Shown: piece after piece, positions 27,455 to 40,687 of the stretch
Layout: every line of letters begins with the position of its first letter
Numbering within the stretch: position 1 is the stretch's first letter
DNA from: Tsukamurella sp. PLM1
GTDB lineage: Bacteria > Actinomycetota > Actinomycetes > Mycobacteriales > Mycobacteriaceae
Length of the DNA: 64,000 bases
Direction: 5' to 3'
Assembly: GCF_023168325.1 (NCBI RefSeq)
Contig: NZ_AP025688.1
Coordinates: 1,178,001-1,242,000 of the forward strand
The notes under the pieces: model-generated
Told to the model about the DNA's origin: nothing
Database searches by the model: none
The model's input: only the letters and a program-made list of their open reading frames with translations
Translations under genes and position numbers: made by a program

Positions 27455-27486
27455 TCCCGCCCTACTGATCCCGCCCTACTGATCCC
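27445..27486. repeat. Three tandem 14-base repeats
   Basis: GCCCTACTGATCCC occurs three times without mismatch (27445, 27459, 27473). The first copy contains the TGA stop of the DUF222 gene, so later copies are probably duplications of the gene's end. Confidence 0.9.
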
Positions 27487-27505
27487 CGCCCGGCCGCGCT
27501 GCTGC

Positions 27506-27585
27506 CCGACGGCGCGGCTACCCGACGGTGCCGCAACCCGACGGTGCCGCTGCCCGACGGCGCCGCTACCCGACGGCGCCGCTAC
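27506..27585. repeat. Five tandem 16-base repeats
   Basis: Units related to CCGACGGCGCCGCTAC start at 27506, 27522, 27538, 27554 and 27570. The last two are identical and the others differ at one to three positions. The array reaches the stop codon of the convergent MBL gene (27582-27584) and a degenerate sixth unit lies inside that gene. Confidence 0.88.
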
Positions 27586-28319
27586 CCGGCGGCGCGGGCC
27601 AGGGCTACCGCGTCGGCGGGGCTCCCGCGCCACGGTTCGCCGTGGCCGGGGGCCAGCTGGTCGGCGTCGGCTCCCGCGATCGCGTCGAGGGTCGTGGCGG
27701 TCCGCGCGGGATCGTGCGAGAAGAACGCCGGAAGCAGCTGCGGCCCCGTCGAACCCGAGAGCGGGTGGCCCGTGACCAGGGCGTCCCCGGTGGCCACGAC
27801 GCCGCCGGGGAGCAGGAACGCCGTGTGGCCGGAGGTGTGCCCTGCGCACAGCACCGGCACCGGCGCGCCGGGGACGTCCAGCGGGGCGCCGGGCGCGGCG
27901 TCGGGGAAGGGCTGCGCGTACGGCATTGCCACGTGCCCGAGCACCCCGACGCGCGCGACGTCGGCCATCCAGCGCAGGGTGCGCGGCCGCCACGCGATCG
28001 GCAGTAGGTCGAGCGGCCCGGCCTGCTCGTGGGCCTCGCCGCGCGCGTGCGCGAGCTCCTTCGGGTGCGCGAGAACCGGTGTGCCGTACCGCTCGTGCAG
28101 CTTCGCGGCGCCGCCCACGTGGTCGATGTGGGCGTGCGTCACCAGGATCGCGCGCACGTCCTGCGGGCGCCGGCCGATCGACGCCAGCGCCGCCTCGACC
28201 CGATCCGCGTCGCCGGCCCAGCCGGCGTCGATCAGGGTGACGTCGGCACCGTCGACCAGCGCGAGGAAGGTGACGTGCGTCCCGGAACCGAACCAGACCC
28301 CGGAAGCGAGCTCGCGCAT
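27582..28319 (-). CDS. Metallo-beta-lactamase-fold hydrolase
   Basis: A 245-residue MBL-fold protein. Zinc ligands are seen in THAHIDHVGG, in CAGHTSGH, in the Asp of ATGDALV and in APGHGEP. The glyoxalase-II/MBL class hydrolyses thioesters, lactones or phosphoesters; the substrate cannot be told. The ATG overlaps the glgB stop (ATGA), so it is the last gene of the glgE-glgB transcription unit. The C-terminal -ARAAG is encoded within the edge of the tandem repeat array. Confidence 0.8.
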   Translation of the reverse strand: MRELASGVWFGSGTHVTFLALVDGADVTLIDAGWAGDADRVEAALASIGRRPQDVRAILVTHAHIDHVGGAAKLHERYGTPVLAHPKELAHARGEAHEQAGPLDLLPIAWRPRTLRWMADVARVGVLGHVAMPYAQPFPDAAPGAPLDVPGAPVPVLCAGHTSGHTAFLLPGGVVATGDALVTGHPLSGSTGPQLLPAFFSHDPARTATTLDAIAGADADQLAPGHGEPWRGSPADAVALARAAG

Positions 28320-30529
28320 CACTTCTCGGCGGCCGCCTCGCCGTCGAAGGTGAGCCAGACGGCCGAGTTCGGGCCGAGGACCACCTCGACCGAGGCTTCG
28401 CGGCCGTGCCACGACCGCTTCTCGGCGGTCACGCCTCCCATGTTGCCGGCGCCCGTGCCCTCGTACGCCGCGGAGTCGGTGTTGAGGATCTCGCGCCAGG
28501 CGCCCGCGAACGGCACGCCCACGCGGTACCGCTCGTGCGTCTGCCCGGAGAAGTTGTACAGGCACAGCACCACGGAACCGTCGCTGCCCCAGCGCAGGAA
28601 GCTGAGCACGTTGTTCTGCGAGTCGTTGGCGTCCACCCACTCGTACCCCGACGGGGTGGTGTCCTGGCTCCACAGCGCGGGGTGGGAGCGGTACGCGGCG
28701 TTGAGATCCCGCGTCAGCGCCTGGATTCCGGCGTGCAGCTCGCCCTCCCATCCGTCGAGGCTGTCCCAGTCGAGGCTGCGCTCCTCGGACCATTCGCGCA
28801 CCTGCCCGAACTCCTGGCCCATGAACAGCAGCTGCTTGCCCGGGTGGCCCCACATGTACGCGAGCAGGGCACGGACGCCGGAGGCCTTGGTGTGCGCGTC
28901 GCCGGGCATCCGCGTCCACAGCGTGCCCTTGCCGTGCACCACCTCGTCGTGGCTGATCGGGAGGACGAAGTTCTCGCTCCACGCGTACATCAGCGAGAAC
29001 GTGACCTCGTGGTGGTGGAAGCTGCGGTGCACCTGGTCGCGCCCCAGGTAGCCCAGGGTGTCGTGCATCCAGCCCATGTTCCACTTCATGGTGAAGCCGA
29101 GGCCGCCCAGGTTCGTGGGCCGCGTGACGCCGGGCCAACTGGTCGACTCCTCGGCCACCGTGACCACGCCGGGGAACAGCTTGTGCACGGTGGCGTTCAT
29201 CTCCTGCAGGAACCCCACCGCCTCGAGGTTCTCCCTGCCGCCGTACACGTTCGGGGTCCACCCGCCCTCGGGGCGGGAGTAGTCGAGGTACAGCATCGAG
29301 GCGACCGCGTCGACCCGGAGCCCGTCGATGTGGAACTCGTCGAACCAGTACAGCGCGTTGGCCACCAGGAAGTTGCGCACCTCGCGGCGCCCGAAGTCGA
29401 AGACGTAGGTGCCCCAGTCCAATTGCTCGCCGCGCTGCGGGTCGCCGTGCTCGTAGAGCGGCTTACCGTCGAACCGGGCCAGCGCCCACGCGTCCTTCGG
29501 GAAGTGCGCGGGGACCCAGTCCACGATGACGCCGATGCCGCGGGCGTGCAGCACGTCGACGAACTCGCGGAACTCGTCCGGCGTCCCGAACCGCGAAGTG
29601 GGGGCGAAGTACGAGGTCACCTGGTAACCCCATGACCCGCCGAACGGATGCTCGGCCACGGGCAGCAGCTCGACGTGTGTGAAGCCGGTGTCGGTCACGT
29701 AGTCGGCCAGCTCGTGCGCGAGGTCGAGGTAGCTCAGGCCCTGCCGCCACGAGCCGAGGTGCACCTCGTACGTGCTCATCGGACGATCGGTGGGGATCTG
29801 CTTGGCGCGCTCGGCGATCCACTTCTCATCACGCCAGACATGGTGGCTCGCGGTGACGATCGACGCGGTCGCGGGCGGCACCTCGGTGCGCCGTGCCATC
29901 GGGTCGGCCTTCTCGACGGGCCCGCCGTCGGTGAAGATCCGGAACTTGTAGGCGGCACCGTCGCCCACACCCGGCACGAACACCTCCCAGACCCCCGAGG
30001 AGCCGAGCGTGCGCATGGGGTACGACTCGCCCGACCAGTACTCGAAGTCGCCGATCACGGTGACGCCGCGGGCGTTCGGAGCCCAGACCGCGAACGAGGT
30101 GCCGGTGACGGTGCCGTCGGGGGTGTCGTAGCTGCGCAAGTGGGCGCCGAGGACGTCCCACAGCCGCTCGTGCCGGCCCTCGGCGATGAGGTGCTGGTCC
30201 AGCTCCCCGATGGTGGGCAGGAAGCGGTACCCGTCCGCGACGATGGCGCTGCCCGCCGGGTACAGCACCTCGTACCGGTAGTCCGCGAGATCGCTGATCG
30301 GAACCTCGGTGCCCCACAACGGGCCCTGGATGCGGGCCATCGGGTAGTGCTCGCCGCCGATCACCGCCGACACGGCGGTCGCGCCGGGCTTGAGGGTGCG
30401 CAGCACCGTGCCGCGGGGTGTGGGGTGCGCGCCGAGGACGGCGTGCGGGTCGTGATAGCTGCCCGCCAGCAGCCGCGCCACGGTTTCGGGGTCGACTGCC
30501 GCCGCTGCGGTTTCGGTGTTCTCGCTCAT
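28319..30529 (-). CDS. glgB: 1,4-alpha-glucan branching enzyme
   Basis: A 736-residue GH13 branching enzyme that makes alpha-1,6 branches. It has an N-terminal extra domain, then CBM48 ([19 protein letters not shown]), then the (beta/alpha)8 barrel. Catalytic regions are [13 protein letters not shown] with the nucleophile Asp, [10 protein letters not shown] with the acid/base Glu, and [12 protein letters not shown]. Together with GlgE it forms the maltose-1-phosphate route to branched alpha-glucan (capsular glucan and glycogen) known in mycobacteria. It lies 43 bases downstream of glgE on the same strand. No glgP is next to the pair, unlike M. tuberculosis. Confidence 0.95.
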   Translation of the reverse strand: MSENTETAAAAVDPETVARLLAGSYHDPHAVLGAHPTPRGTVLRTLKPGATAVSAVIGGEHYPMARIQGPLWGTEVPISDLADYRYEVLYPAGSAIVADGYRFLPTIGELDQHLIAEGRHERLWDVLGAHLRSYDTPDGTVTGTSFAVWAPNARGVTVIGDFEYWSGESYPMRTLGSSGVWEVFVPGVGDGAAYKFRIFTDGGPVEKADPMARRTEVPPATASIVTASHHVWRDEKWIAERAKQIPTDRPMSTYEVHLGSWRQGLSYLDLAHELADYVTDTGFTHVELLPVAEHPFGGSWGYQVTSYFAPTSRFGTPDEFREFVDVLHARGIGVIVDWVPAHFPKDAWALARFDGKPLYEHGDPQRGEQLDWGTYVFDFGRREVRNFLVANALYWFDEFHIDGLRVDAVASMLYLDYSRPEGGWTPNVYGGRENLEAVGFLQEMNATVHKLFPGVVTVAEESTSWPGVTRPTNLGGLGFTMKWNMGWMHDTLGYLGRDQVHRSFHHHEVTFSLMYAWSENFVLPISHDEVVHGKGTLWTRMPGDAHTKASGVRALLAYMWGHPGKQLLFMGQEFGQVREWSEERSLDWDSLDGWEGELHAGIQALTRDLNAAYRSHPALWSQDTTPSGYEWVDANDSQNNVLSFLRWGSDGSVVLCLYNFSGQTHERYRVGVPFAGAWREILNTDSAAYEGTGAGNMGGVTAEKRSWHGREASVEVVLGPNSAVWLTFDGEAAAEK

Positions 30530-30572
30530 CGGGTGGGGCCTTCCTCGCCGGGTCTGCAGGTTCGACGATGCG

Positions 30573-32573
30573 CTACGGCTCGCGATACGACAGTTCCCGG
30601 CGCGCGTGCGGGTTCAGTTGCGGCAGAACGAGGATGTGGGCCACGTTCCGCCACGGCTCGAGGCGGACGAAATTCGCCTGACCCCAGTGGTAGACCTCCC
30701 CGGACACCTCGTCGCGCACCGGGAAGCGCTCGTGCCAGTCCATGCCCAGGGCGGGCAGGTCGAGCCACACGGTGCCCGCCTCCGCGCCGAACGGATTGAG
30801 GTTCACCACCACCAGCACCAGGTCGCCCGTCGTGCTGTCGTGCTTGCTGTAGGCGATCAGCGCGTCGTTGTCGACGGCGTGGAAGTGCAGGTTCCGCAGT
30901 TGCTGCAGCGCGGGGTGGCGGCGGCGGATGCCGTTGAGGTGGGTGATCCACGGCTCCAGCGATTCCCCGCGGCTCTGGGCGGCCTTGTAGTCGCGCGGGC
31001 GCAGCTCATACTTCTCGGAGTCCAGGTACTCCTCGCTGCCCTCGCGTACCGGGACGTGTTCGTAGAGCTCGTACCCGGAGTACATGCCCCAGCTGGGCGA
31101 GAGCGTCCCGGCCAGCGTGGCGCGGATCGCGAACATGCCGGGCCCGCCGCGCTGCAGGCTCTCGTGCAGGATGTCGGGCGTGTTCACCCACAGATTGGGG
31201 CGGCACACGTCCGTCTCGGCCGCGTGCTCGCGCGCGAACTCTTCGAGCTCCCACTTGGCGGTGCGCCAGGTGAAGTACGTGTAGCTCTGCGTGAACCCGG
31301 CCTTGGCGAGCCCGTACATGCGCGCCGGGCGGGTGAACGCCTCGGCCAGGAACAGGACGTTCGGGTTGACCTTCTTGACCTCGGCGATCATCCAGTACCA
31401 GAAGTCCGGCGGCTTGGTGTGCGGGTTGTCCACCCGGAAGATCTCGATGCCTCGCTGCACCCAGAACAGCGTGACCCGCAACAGTTCCCGGTAGATGCCC
31501 ACCCGGTCGTCATCGAAGTTGATCGGGTAGATGTCCTGGTACTTCTTCGGCGGATTCTCCGCGTAGGCGATGGTGCCGTCCGGCAGCACGGTGAACCATT
31601 CGGGGTGCTCGGCGGCCCAGGGGTGATCGGGCGCGGCCTGGAACGCCAGGTCCAGCGCCACCTCCATCCCCAGGTCACGGGCGCGCTGGGTGAAGTAGTC
31701 GAAGTCCTCCAGCGTGCCGAGCGCGGGGTCCACCGCGTCGTGCCCGCCGGCGGCGGATCCGATGGCCCACGGCGAACCCACGTCGTCCGGTCCCGGCGTG
31801 AGGGTGTTGTTGCGGCCCTTGCGGTTCACGGTGCCGACGGGGTGGATCGGCGGCAGGTAGACGACGTCGAAGCCCATCTCCGCCACGCGCGGCAGGTCCT
31901 CCGCGGCGGTGTGGAAGGTGCCGTGCACGGGGCGGCCCTCGTGGTCCCAGCCGCCCGTGGAGCGGGGGAACAGCTCGTACCACGAACCGAACAGCGCGCG
32001 GGTGCGGTCCACCCACACCCGGTACGTCCGGGACTTGGTCACGAGGTCGCGCACCGGGTACTGCTGCAGCAGCCGGGTGATGTCGGGATGCAGTGCGGCG
32101 CCGGTCCGTTCGACCAGGCTGCGGTCGCCGTCGCGCAGCGCCGAGGCGGCGGCGAGGACGGCCGCACGGTCACCGTCGGGCACGCCGGGCGCGGCGCGGT
32201 CGAGCAGGCGCGCCCCGAGCTCGAGGTCGTTCGCGAGCTCCGCCGGGCCCTGGCCGGCGGCGAGCTTCTTCTGCACGGCACTGCGCCAGGTGGTCGCCGG
32301 GTCCGACCAGCCCTCGATGCGCAGCGACCAGTATCCGGTGAGGTCCGGCCGGAACAGCGCGTGGAAGCGATCCGGTTCCTGCGCGGGGGACATGCGGATG
32401 TACGTGGTCGCGCCGTCGGGGGCGGTGACCACCACCGACGCGGCGACCGCGTCGTGGCCCTCGCGCCACACCGTGGCGGAGACCGGGACGACCTCGCCGA
32501 CGACGGCCTTGCTGGGGTATTGACCGCACGACACCACAGGTTCGATGTCGTCGATGCCGATGCGCCCTGTCAC
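30573..32573 (-). CDS. glgE: Alpha-1,4-glucan:maltose-1-phosphate maltosyltransferase
   Basis: A 666-residue GH13_3 enzyme that extends alpha-1,4-glucan with maltose-1-phosphate, part of the TreS-Pep2-GlgE-GlgB pathway. The N-terminal domain ([15 protein letters not shown]) is followed by an insert helix bundle and the barrel. The nucleophile Asp is in [10 protein letters not shown] and the acid/base Glu in FLAEAFTRP. Length matches Streptomyces and mycobacterial GlgE. It is the first gene of the glgE-glgB-MBL unit. Its start lies 120 bases downstream of the end of dinG. Confidence 0.95.
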   Translation of the reverse strand: MTGRIGIDDIEPVVSCGQYPSKAVVGEVVPVSATVWREGHDAVAASVVVTAPDGATTYIRMSPAQEPDRFHALFRPDLTGYWSLRIEGWSDPATTWRSAVQKKLAAGQGPAELANDLELGARLLDRAAPGVPDGDRAAVLAAASALRDGDRSLVERTGAALHPDITRLLQQYPVRDLVTKSRTYRVWVDRTRALFGSWYELFPRSTGGWDHEGRPVHGTFHTAAEDLPRVAEMGFDVVYLPPIHPVGTVNRKGRNNTLTPGPDDVGSPWAIGSAAGGHDAVDPALGTLEDFDYFTQRARDLGMEVALDLAFQAAPDHPWAAEHPEWFTVLPDGTIAYAENPPKKYQDIYPINFDDDRVGIYRELLRVTLFWVQRGIEIFRVDNPHTKPPDFWYWMIAEVKKVNPNVLFLAEAFTRPARMYGLAKAGFTQSYTYFTWRTAKWELEEFAREHAAETDVCRPNLWVNTPDILHESLQRGGPGMFAIRATLAGTLSPSWGMYSGYELYEHVPVREGSEEYLDSEKYELRPRDYKAAQSRGESLEPWITHLNGIRRRHPALQQLRNLHFHAVDNDALIAYSKHDSTTGDLVLVVVNLNPFGAEAGTVWLDLPALGMDWHERFPVRDEVSGEVYHWGQANFVRLEPWRNVAHILVLPQLNPHARRELSYREP

Positions 32574-32693
32574 CGGGACAACGGTAGTCGACGCGGCCGG
32601 TTTACGGGCGGGTACTCCGGGCTCGCGGGGAGACCGACGCGAGGCGGTCCGCGGGTGCTTCCGGTCGTGCCCGGACGCGTCCGGAACGCGGGG

Positions 32694-34735
32694 TCAGGAC
32701 TGCGCGAGGCGCCGCAGCGCGGCGACCGCGGTGTCCCGGTTCGCGGTCTCCCAGAACGGGGGAGCGAGGCCCGCAGGAAGCCGCCGTAGCGGGCCGTCGC
32801 GAGTCGCGAGTCGAGTACCGCGACCACGCCCTTGTCGTCGGTGGAACGCAGGAGCCGGCCCACGCCCTGCGCCAGCAGCAGGGCGGCGTGGGTGGCCGCG
32901 ACCGCCATGAAGCCGTTGCCACCACGCGATTCGACGGCGCGCTGCCGGGCGGTCAGGAGCGGATCGTCGGGCCGCGGGAACGGGATCCGGTCGATCAGTA
33001 CGAGCGAGAGCGACGGCCCCGGCACGTCCACGCCCTGCCACAGACTCAGGGTGCCGAACAGAGAGGTCGACGGGTCGGCGGCGAAGTCCCGCACCAATTG
33101 CCCGGTGTTGCCCTCGCCCTGGCACAGGATCGGGGTGTCGATCCGCTCGCGCAGCGCCTCGGCGGCGGCCTTCGCGGCGCGCATCGAGCTGAACAGTCCC
33201 AGCGTGCGTCCACCGGCGGCTTCGATCAGCGTCTGGATCTCGTCGAACAGGGCCGGGCTGGTGCCGTCGCGTCCGGGCGGCGGCAGCTTGGTCGCCACGT
33301 ACAGGATCCCGGACCGGGCGTAGTCGAAGGGCGAGCCCACGTCGATGTGGCTCCACTCCAGTTTCGCATCGGGCTTCTTCCCGGTCGCGAGCGCCGGGTC
33401 CCGGTCGGGTTCGGCCGACGGTGCGCCGTCCGAGCGGGGCAGGCCCCACGAGCCGGCGACCGTGTCGAAAGCGCCGCCGACGGCCAGGGTCGCGGAGGTC
33501 AGGATCACCGTCGACTCGCCGAACAGCCGGGTGCGCAGCAGGCCGCCCACCGACAGCGGCGCGACGTACAGCGTGCGGCGGAAGCCGCCGCCCCGGGTCG
33601 GCACGTCGGAGGTCCAGACCACGTCCCGGCGCTTGGACTCGTCGGGCTCGTCGAACGCGGTGAGGACGCGGACGGCGGTGTCGTGCACGTCGTCGAGGGC
33701 CGTCAGCGCCGCGCTCCGGGCCGCCGCGGCGTCGGAGTCGAGATTGGCGCCGCGCGCGGGCCCGACGGCGGTCCGCACGGCCCACGCGGCGTCGCGGACC
33801 GCGGCCAGGGCGGGGCCGGCACCGTCGGGCAGGCCGAGCCAACGGCGCGTGCCGGACGCGTCCAGCAGCGCGGTGAGGCCCTCCGAGGCCGCGACGAGGG
33901 AGTCGGCGATCTCCTCCTCGACGAGCTTGCCCGCGCGGCGGGCGGCGGCGGCGACCGTCGCACCAGTGAGCTCGGCGGTCGCGACCGAGGTGACCCGGTC
34001 CACCAGCTCGTGTGCCTCGTCGACGATGACGGCGTCGTGGTCCGGAAGGACCTTCACCTCGGTCATCGCGTCGATGGCGAGCAGCGCGTGGTTGGTCACC
34101 ACGACGTCCACCTGGCCGGTGCGCTTGCGCGCGGCCTCGGCGAAGCAGTCCTGTCCGTACGTGCAGTTGGTGGCGCCGAGGCACTCGCGCGCGCCGACGC
34201 TGACCAGGCGCCAGGACTGGTCGGAGACCGCCGGGCTCACCTCGTCCCGGTCACCGGTCTCGGTGTCGCTGCTCCACTCGCGCAGCCGCTTCATCTCGCG
34301 GCCGAGCCGCGACGCGGCGAACGGGTCGAAGAGCTCCTCGCTGTCCGGTTCGGAGGCGACCGAGCTGTGCAACTTGTTGAGGCACAGGTAGTTCCCGCGC
34401 CCCTTGAGGATGGCGAACTCGGGCTCACGGCCGATGTCGGGCTTCAGGGCCTTGGACAGGCGCGGCAGGTCGCGATCCACGAGCTGCTGCTGCAGCGCAA
34501 TGGTCGCGGTGCTCACGATCACCGTCTTGCCCGAGGTCACGGCGTGCCGGATGGCGGGCACCAGGTACGCCAGCGACTTGCCGGTGCCGGTGCCGGCCTG
34601 GACGGCGAGGTGCTCGCCGGTGTCCAGCGAATGCGCGACCGCGGCCGCCATCCGCACCTGTCCCTCGCGCTTGCTACCGCCGAGCGCGGAGACCGCGGTG
34701 TCCAGCAGTTTCGGCACGATCGGCGGTTCGGTCAC
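32694..34735 (-). CDS. dinG: DinG-family ATP-dependent helicase (frameshifted)
   Basis: An XPD/DinG-like 5'-3' DNA helicase of about 680 residues. Walker A is QAGTGTGKS, motif II is IVDEAHEL, and Cys residues that probably hold an Fe-S cluster are in ECLGATNCTYGQDCF. The C-terminal helicase motif GVGRLLRSTDDKG is intact. One missing C in a CCCCC run at about 32760 shifts the last 22 residues; the corrected end is FWETANRDTAVAALRRLAQS with stop at 32694. The position upstream of glgE and downstream of pncB in M. tuberculosis (Rv1329c) is kept except for the inserted 34.8-47.4 kb block. Confidence 0.9.
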
Positions 34736-34789
34736 CGGAAGAGCCTACCGGGGCGTCGGGGTGACGACGGTGCCCCTCGCCGCGCCGCG

Positions 34790-35431
34790 TCAGGAATGGG
34801 CGTCGCCCGTGCCGTAGCTGTCGCGTTGATGCGCGTCGAGCAACTCGCTGAAGCGGATCCAGTCGCCCGCCACGGCGGCCGCCATCACCGTGCGGTGATC
34901 GGCGATCACCTGGTCGGGGTCGCCGCTGATCGTGCCCTCGTGGTGGGTCAGGGAGAATCGTTGCCGGTCGCGCAGGCGCGCGTAGGTCGCGGACATCACC
35001 GTGTTGCCGGCGAGTTCCACGAACGAGGTGTGGAAGTCCATCGCCGCCTCCGCGAACGCGGCGTAGTCGCCGGCGCGCAGAGCGCGCTCCTGCTCCGCGA
35101 TGTTCCCCTCCGCCCAGGCCGCGAGCGCCTCCCGCCCGGCCTCGGTGGAGTGGAACACGCCCGCGGACTCGAGCGCCAGCCGCAGCTGCGCCGACTCGCG
35201 GATCTCGCGTGCGGACAGGCCCAGTACCTGCACTCCGCGCTGCGCGTAGATCCGTACCCACCCCTCGTCCCGCAGCCGCGCCAGGGCGGCGCGCACGGGT
35301 GTCCGGCTCAGTCCCAGTTCCGCGGCCAGTGCGTTCTCGCTGAGCATGGTCCCCGGGGCGAACGCGCCTCCCACGATCGCATCGCGAATGTGCGCGTGCG
35401 CGCGGTCCGCCGCGCTGTCGGACGGTGGCAC
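34790..35431 (-). CDS. GntR-family (FCD) transcriptional regulator
   Basis: A 213-residue FadR-subfamily regulator. The winged helix contains GTMLSENALAAELGLSRTPVRAALARL. The C-terminal FCD effector domain has Asp/His metal-site residues (MDFHTSFVELAGN, VIADHRTVM). GTG 35431 is chosen because AGGAGG lies 5 bases upstream and the homologous region begins there; the open frame continues to 35548. It is divergent from the MFS gene, which it probably controls through the tandem repeats at 35499-35520. Confidence 0.85.
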   Translation of the reverse strand: MPPSDSAADRAHAHIRDAIVGGAFAPGTMLSENALAAELGLSRTPVRAALARLRDEGWVRIYAQRGVQVLGLSAREIRESAQLRLALESAGVFHSTEAGREALAAWAEGNIAEQERALRAGDYAAFAEAAMDFHTSFVELAGNTVMSATYARLRDRQRFSLTHHEGTISGDPDQVIADHRTVMAAAVAGDWIRFSELLDAHQRDSYGTGDAHS

Positions 35432-35486
35432 CGCTCCTCCTCGGGGTCGACGCCGAGAAACGACGGCGTTCTCGGACCACTGGACA

Positions 35487-35524
35487 GTACCCATCCTACT
35501 GGGATACAACTGGGATACAAGTTG
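35487..35524. promoter_or_regulatory. Tandem operator repeats between gntR and the MFS gene
   Basis: CTGGGATACAA is repeated head to tail at 35499-35509 and 35510-35520 without mismatch. GTACCCA (35487-35493) is an inverted partner of TGGGATAC, and CAACT (35507-35511) pairs with AGTTG (35520-35524). Repeated and inverted GGGATAC units fit a GntR/FCD operator. Confidence 0.55.
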
Positions 35525-35536
35525 AGAGGCGGAGTG

Positions 35537-36765
35537 ATGAACGTTCACGTCGAGACCGAAGCGGCGCGCGAACGCGTGCAGCGTCGCACCCTCGCGGTGG
35601 TCATGGCCGGGCAGGTGCTCGGCGGGGCGGGGCTCGCGGCGGGCATCACCGTGGGCGCCCTGCTGGCCCAGGAGATGCTGGGCTCGGCATCGCTCACGGG
35701 GCTCCCGATCGCGATGTTCACCTTCGGTTCGGCGTTGGCCGCGTACCTGGTGGGGCGGATCAGTCAGCGGGCCGGGCGTCGGGTCGGGCTCGCCGCGGGG
35801 TTCGCGGCAGGCGCGGCGGGCGCTGCCGGCGTGGTCGTCGCCGCGGCCCTCGGCAGCGTCGCGCTGCTGTTCGCCTCCTTCCTCGTCTACGGCGCGGGCA
35901 CCGCGACGAATCTGCAGGCGCGGTACGCCGGGACCGACCTCGCGATCCCCGAGCGGAGGGCCACCGCCGTGAGCCTCGCTCTGTTCTCCACCACCCTCGG
36001 CGCGGTCGCGGGGCCGAACCTCGTCGAGCCGCTGGGTGTGCTCGCGGGTCGGCTCGGCCTTCCCGCGCTCGCCGGTCCGTTCCTCCTGGCCGCCGTCGCG
36101 TACGCCGCCGCAGGAACGGTGCTGGTGGTCCTGTTGCGGCCGGACCCGCTCATCCTCGCCCGTGAGCTCGGCGCCGTCCCCGAGGAGGAGGCCGTCCGCG
36201 GCGTCGCCGCAGGGTGCGGCCGCCCGCGTACCTCGGCGCTGCGGTCATGGTGGTCACGCAGATCGGGATGACCGCGGTGATGACGATGACCCCGGTGCAC
36301 ATGCAGTCCCACCATCACGGGCTCGGCGCCGTCGGTATGGTGATCGGCCTGCACATCGCGGGGATGTACCTGCCGTCGCCGGTCACGGGACTGCTCGTCG
36401 ACCGGGTGGGGCGCCTGCCGATGGTCGTCGCGTCCGGCGTCGTGCTCGCGGCGGCGGGGCTGCTCGCCGCCGTCGGCCCGGGCGAGTCGCTCGCGGCGAA
36501 CATCGCCGCGCTGGTGCTGCTGGGCGTCGGCTGGAATTTCGGGCTGGTCGCCGGTACGGCGCTGGTCGTCGACGGGACGGAGCTCGTCGACCGGGCGCGC
36601 GTCCAGGGCAAGGTCGACGTGCTCATCGCGCTCTCCGGTGCCGGCGGCGGGCTCGCCTCCGGCGTCGTGGTCTCGGCGTGGACCTACCCCGCGCTGGGGC
36701 TAGGCGTCGCCACGCTCACCGTGGTGGCGGTGGGTGCCGCGCTCGTCCGCTGGCGCGTCGCGTGA
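35537..36765 (+). CDS. MFS transporter (frameshifted)
   Basis: A corrected length of about 409 residues gives 12 predicted membrane helices. The motif between helices 2 and 3 is visible (YLVGRISQRAGRRVG), as is its counterpart in the second half (LLVDRVGRLPMV). The first 224 residues read in one frame and the rest (from VRPPAYLGAAVMV) in the next. One missing G near 36212 joins them. It is likely an exporter of a small molecule sensed by the divergent GntR protein, but the substrate is unknown. RBS GGAG lies 5 bases before ATG 35537. Confidence 0.83.
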
Positions 36766-36811
36766 TCGCCGGTCGGGTACCCGCCCTGGTCGGCGTGCCC
36801 CGACGGGCGGA

Positions 36812-37951
36812 TCAGCTCAACCGGCCCGCGCAGCCGGACGCGATGGAGCGCCCCACCCGCCGCAGCAGCTGCGCCGCGTTCGCGATGGAGACCGCCGGAT
36901 CGGGTTCGAGCTCGGAGAGGGCGATCACCCGGCGGAAACCGGCCTCGTGCAACTGATCCGGCGTGAGCACGCTGCGCCCGGCCACCGCGATCACCGGCAC
37001 GTCCGCGGCGCGGGCCGCCGCGGCCACCCCCACGGGGGCCTTGCCGTGCAGCGACTGCGCGTCGAGTGAGCCCTCGCCGGTCACTACGAGATCGGCGTTG
37101 CGGAGTTTGCCGGAGAAGCCCGCAAGCTCGAGCACGATGTCGACGCCCGGTCGCGCGACGGCACCGAGGACGGCCATCGCGCCGAACGCGGTGCCGCCGG
37201 CGGCCCCCGCCCCCGGCACGTCCCGCACGTCGGTGGCCGTGGCGGCGACGAGGTCGGCCCAGGTCCGCAGGGCGCCGTCGAGCAGGGTGACCTGCGCGGC
37301 GTCCGCGCCCTTCTGCGGACCGTAGACAGCGGCCGCGCCGTGCGGGCCGAGCAGCGGGTTGTCCACGTCGCAGGCGAGCGTGAACCGCGCGTCGCGGGCC
37401 GCGGGCAGCAGGCCGGACAGGTCGACCGCGGCGGCCTGGAGCAGGGCCGTGCCGCCCGGCCGCACCTCGTCGCCGGCCCGGTCGGTGATGCGCGCGCCCA
37501 GCGCCTGCAGCATGCCGGCGCCGCCGTCGGTGGACGCGCTGCCGCCCAGTCCGAGCACGATCTCGCGCGCGCCGCCATCGAGGGCGTGCCGGATCACGGT
37601 CCCGAGGCCGAACGTGGTGGCGCCCAAGGCGTCCGGCGCACCGTCGGGCAGCAGTTCGAGGCCGACCGCGGACGCGAGCTCCACGACCGCGGTGAGCCCG
37701 CTCCGGGCGTACGACGTGGTGTGCGGCGCCCCGGTGGGGCCGGTGGTGTCCACGCGCACGCGGTCCCATCCGGCCGCCACCGCGGCGTCGACGGTGCCGT
37801 CCCCACCGTCCGCGATGGGGGCGCGCACGCACACCCAGTCGGGCGCGATGTCGGCGATCCCCCGGGCCAGCGCCTCGGCGACGCCGGCCGCGGGCAGCGA
37901 GCCCTTGAACTTGTCGGGGGAGAGCAGCACGGTGGTCACTCGACGGGTCAT
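36812..37951 (-). CDS. glxK: Glycerate kinase
   Basis: A 379-residue glycerate 2-kinase of the GlxK/GarK family that phosphorylates D-glycerate. N-terminal [13 protein letters not shown] and [11 protein letters not shown] are signature regions, with [14 protein letters not shown] and [21 protein letters not shown] further on. It is the last gene of hyi-glxR-gcl-glxK, finishing conversion of glyoxylate through tartronate semialdehyde and glycerate to 2-phosphoglycerate. It starts 10 bases after the gcl stop. Confidence 0.92.
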   Translation of the reverse strand: MTRRVTTVLLSPDKFKGSLPAAGVAEALARGIADIAPDWVCVRAPIADGGDGTVDAAVAAGWDRVRVDTTGPTGAPHTTSYARSGLTAVVELASAVGLELLPDGAPDALGATTFGLGTVIRHALDGGAREIVLGLGGSASTDGGAGMLQALGARITDRAGDEVRPGGTALLQAAAVDLSGLLPAARDARFTLACDVDNPLLGPHGAAAVYGPQKGADAAQVTLLDGALRTWADLVAATATDVRDVPGAGAAGGTAFGAMAVLGAVARPGVDIVLELAGFSGKLRNADLVVTGEGSLDAQSLHGKAPVGVAAAARAADVPVIAVAGRSVLTPDQLHEAGFRRVIALSELEPDPAVSIANAAQLLRRVGRSIASGCAGRLS

Positions 37952-37961
37952 GGTCTCGTTC

Positions 37962-39780
<1,819 letters not shown>

Positions 39781-39806
39781 GTCAGTACTCCAGTGGTTTC
39801 GGTGGT

Positions 39807-40687
39807 CTAGGAGGTGCGGCCGGACAGGCGCTCGACGCCGCGGAACAGGGCGGAGTGGTCGAGCCCGCCGTCGCCGTTCGCGCGGGCGGAGGCCATCAGC
39901 TGGGCCAACGCGGCGCCGAGCGGGGTGATCACGCCGGCCTCGCGGGCAGCGGCGGTGACGATGCCGAGGTCCTTGTGGTGCAGGTCGATCCGGAACCCGG
40001 GCTCGAACTCGCGGTCCAGCATCTTCTGGGCCTTCTGGTTCAGCACCGCCGATCCGGCGAGGCCGCCGCCCAGCACCTCGACCGCGGCGGCGGTGTCCAC
40101 GCCGTACGCCTCGAGGAACACGATGGCCTCCGCGAGCAGTTGGATGTTGCCCGCGACGATCAGCTGGTTCGCGGCCTTGACCGTCTGGCCCGAGCCGTTG
40201 GGGCCCACGTGCACGATGGTCTTGCCGACCACGTCGAGCACCGGCTTCGCGGCGGCGAAGTCCTCGGGCGCGCCGCCGACCATGATCGACAGGGCGGCGT
40301 TGATCGCGCCGGCCTCGCCGCCGGAGACGGGGGCGTCGATGAGGCGGAATCCGCGCTCGCGGGCCTGCTCGGCGAGGCGCGTGGTCACGTCCGGCCGGAT
40401 GGACGAGAAGTCGATGATCAGGCCCCGGCGGGCGCGCTGTCGAAGACGCCGCCCTCGCCGGCGAGCACGGCCTCGACGTCGGGGGAGTCGGGCACCATCA
40501 CGGCGATGACTTCGGCGCCGGCGACGGCATCGGCGATCGACTCCGCGGCCCGGCCGCCCGCGTCCACGAGGGGCTTGGCGCGCTCGGGTGTGCGGTTGAA
40601 CCCCGCGACGGTGTGGCCGGCCTCGGCCAGGTGGACGGCCATGGGGCTGCCCATGATGCCGAGTCCGATGAAGGCGATGGTGGTCAT
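39807..40687 (-). CDS. glxR: Tartronate semialdehyde reductase (frameshifted)
   Basis: A beta-hydroxyacid dehydrogenase that reduces tartronate semialdehyde to D-glycerate with NAD(P)H. Rossmann motif [11 protein letters not shown] is at the N-terminus, substrate motif DAPVSGG in the middle, and the catalytic Lys in GQTVKAANQ. The first 88 residues read to a false stop near 40418. One missing C at about 40422 restores [17 protein letters not shown] and a protein of about 294 residues. Its start overlaps the hyi stop (ATGA). Confidence 0.9.

Noticed and set aside
27445..27585. Possible CRISPR array
   Set aside because: Repeats are 14 and 16 bases, head to tail without spacers, and no cas gene is near.
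32888..35536. Long plus-strand open frame ahead of the MFS gene
   Set aside because: It is antisense to dinG and gntR and has the composition of a GC-rich shadow. Only the part from ATG 35537 is coding.
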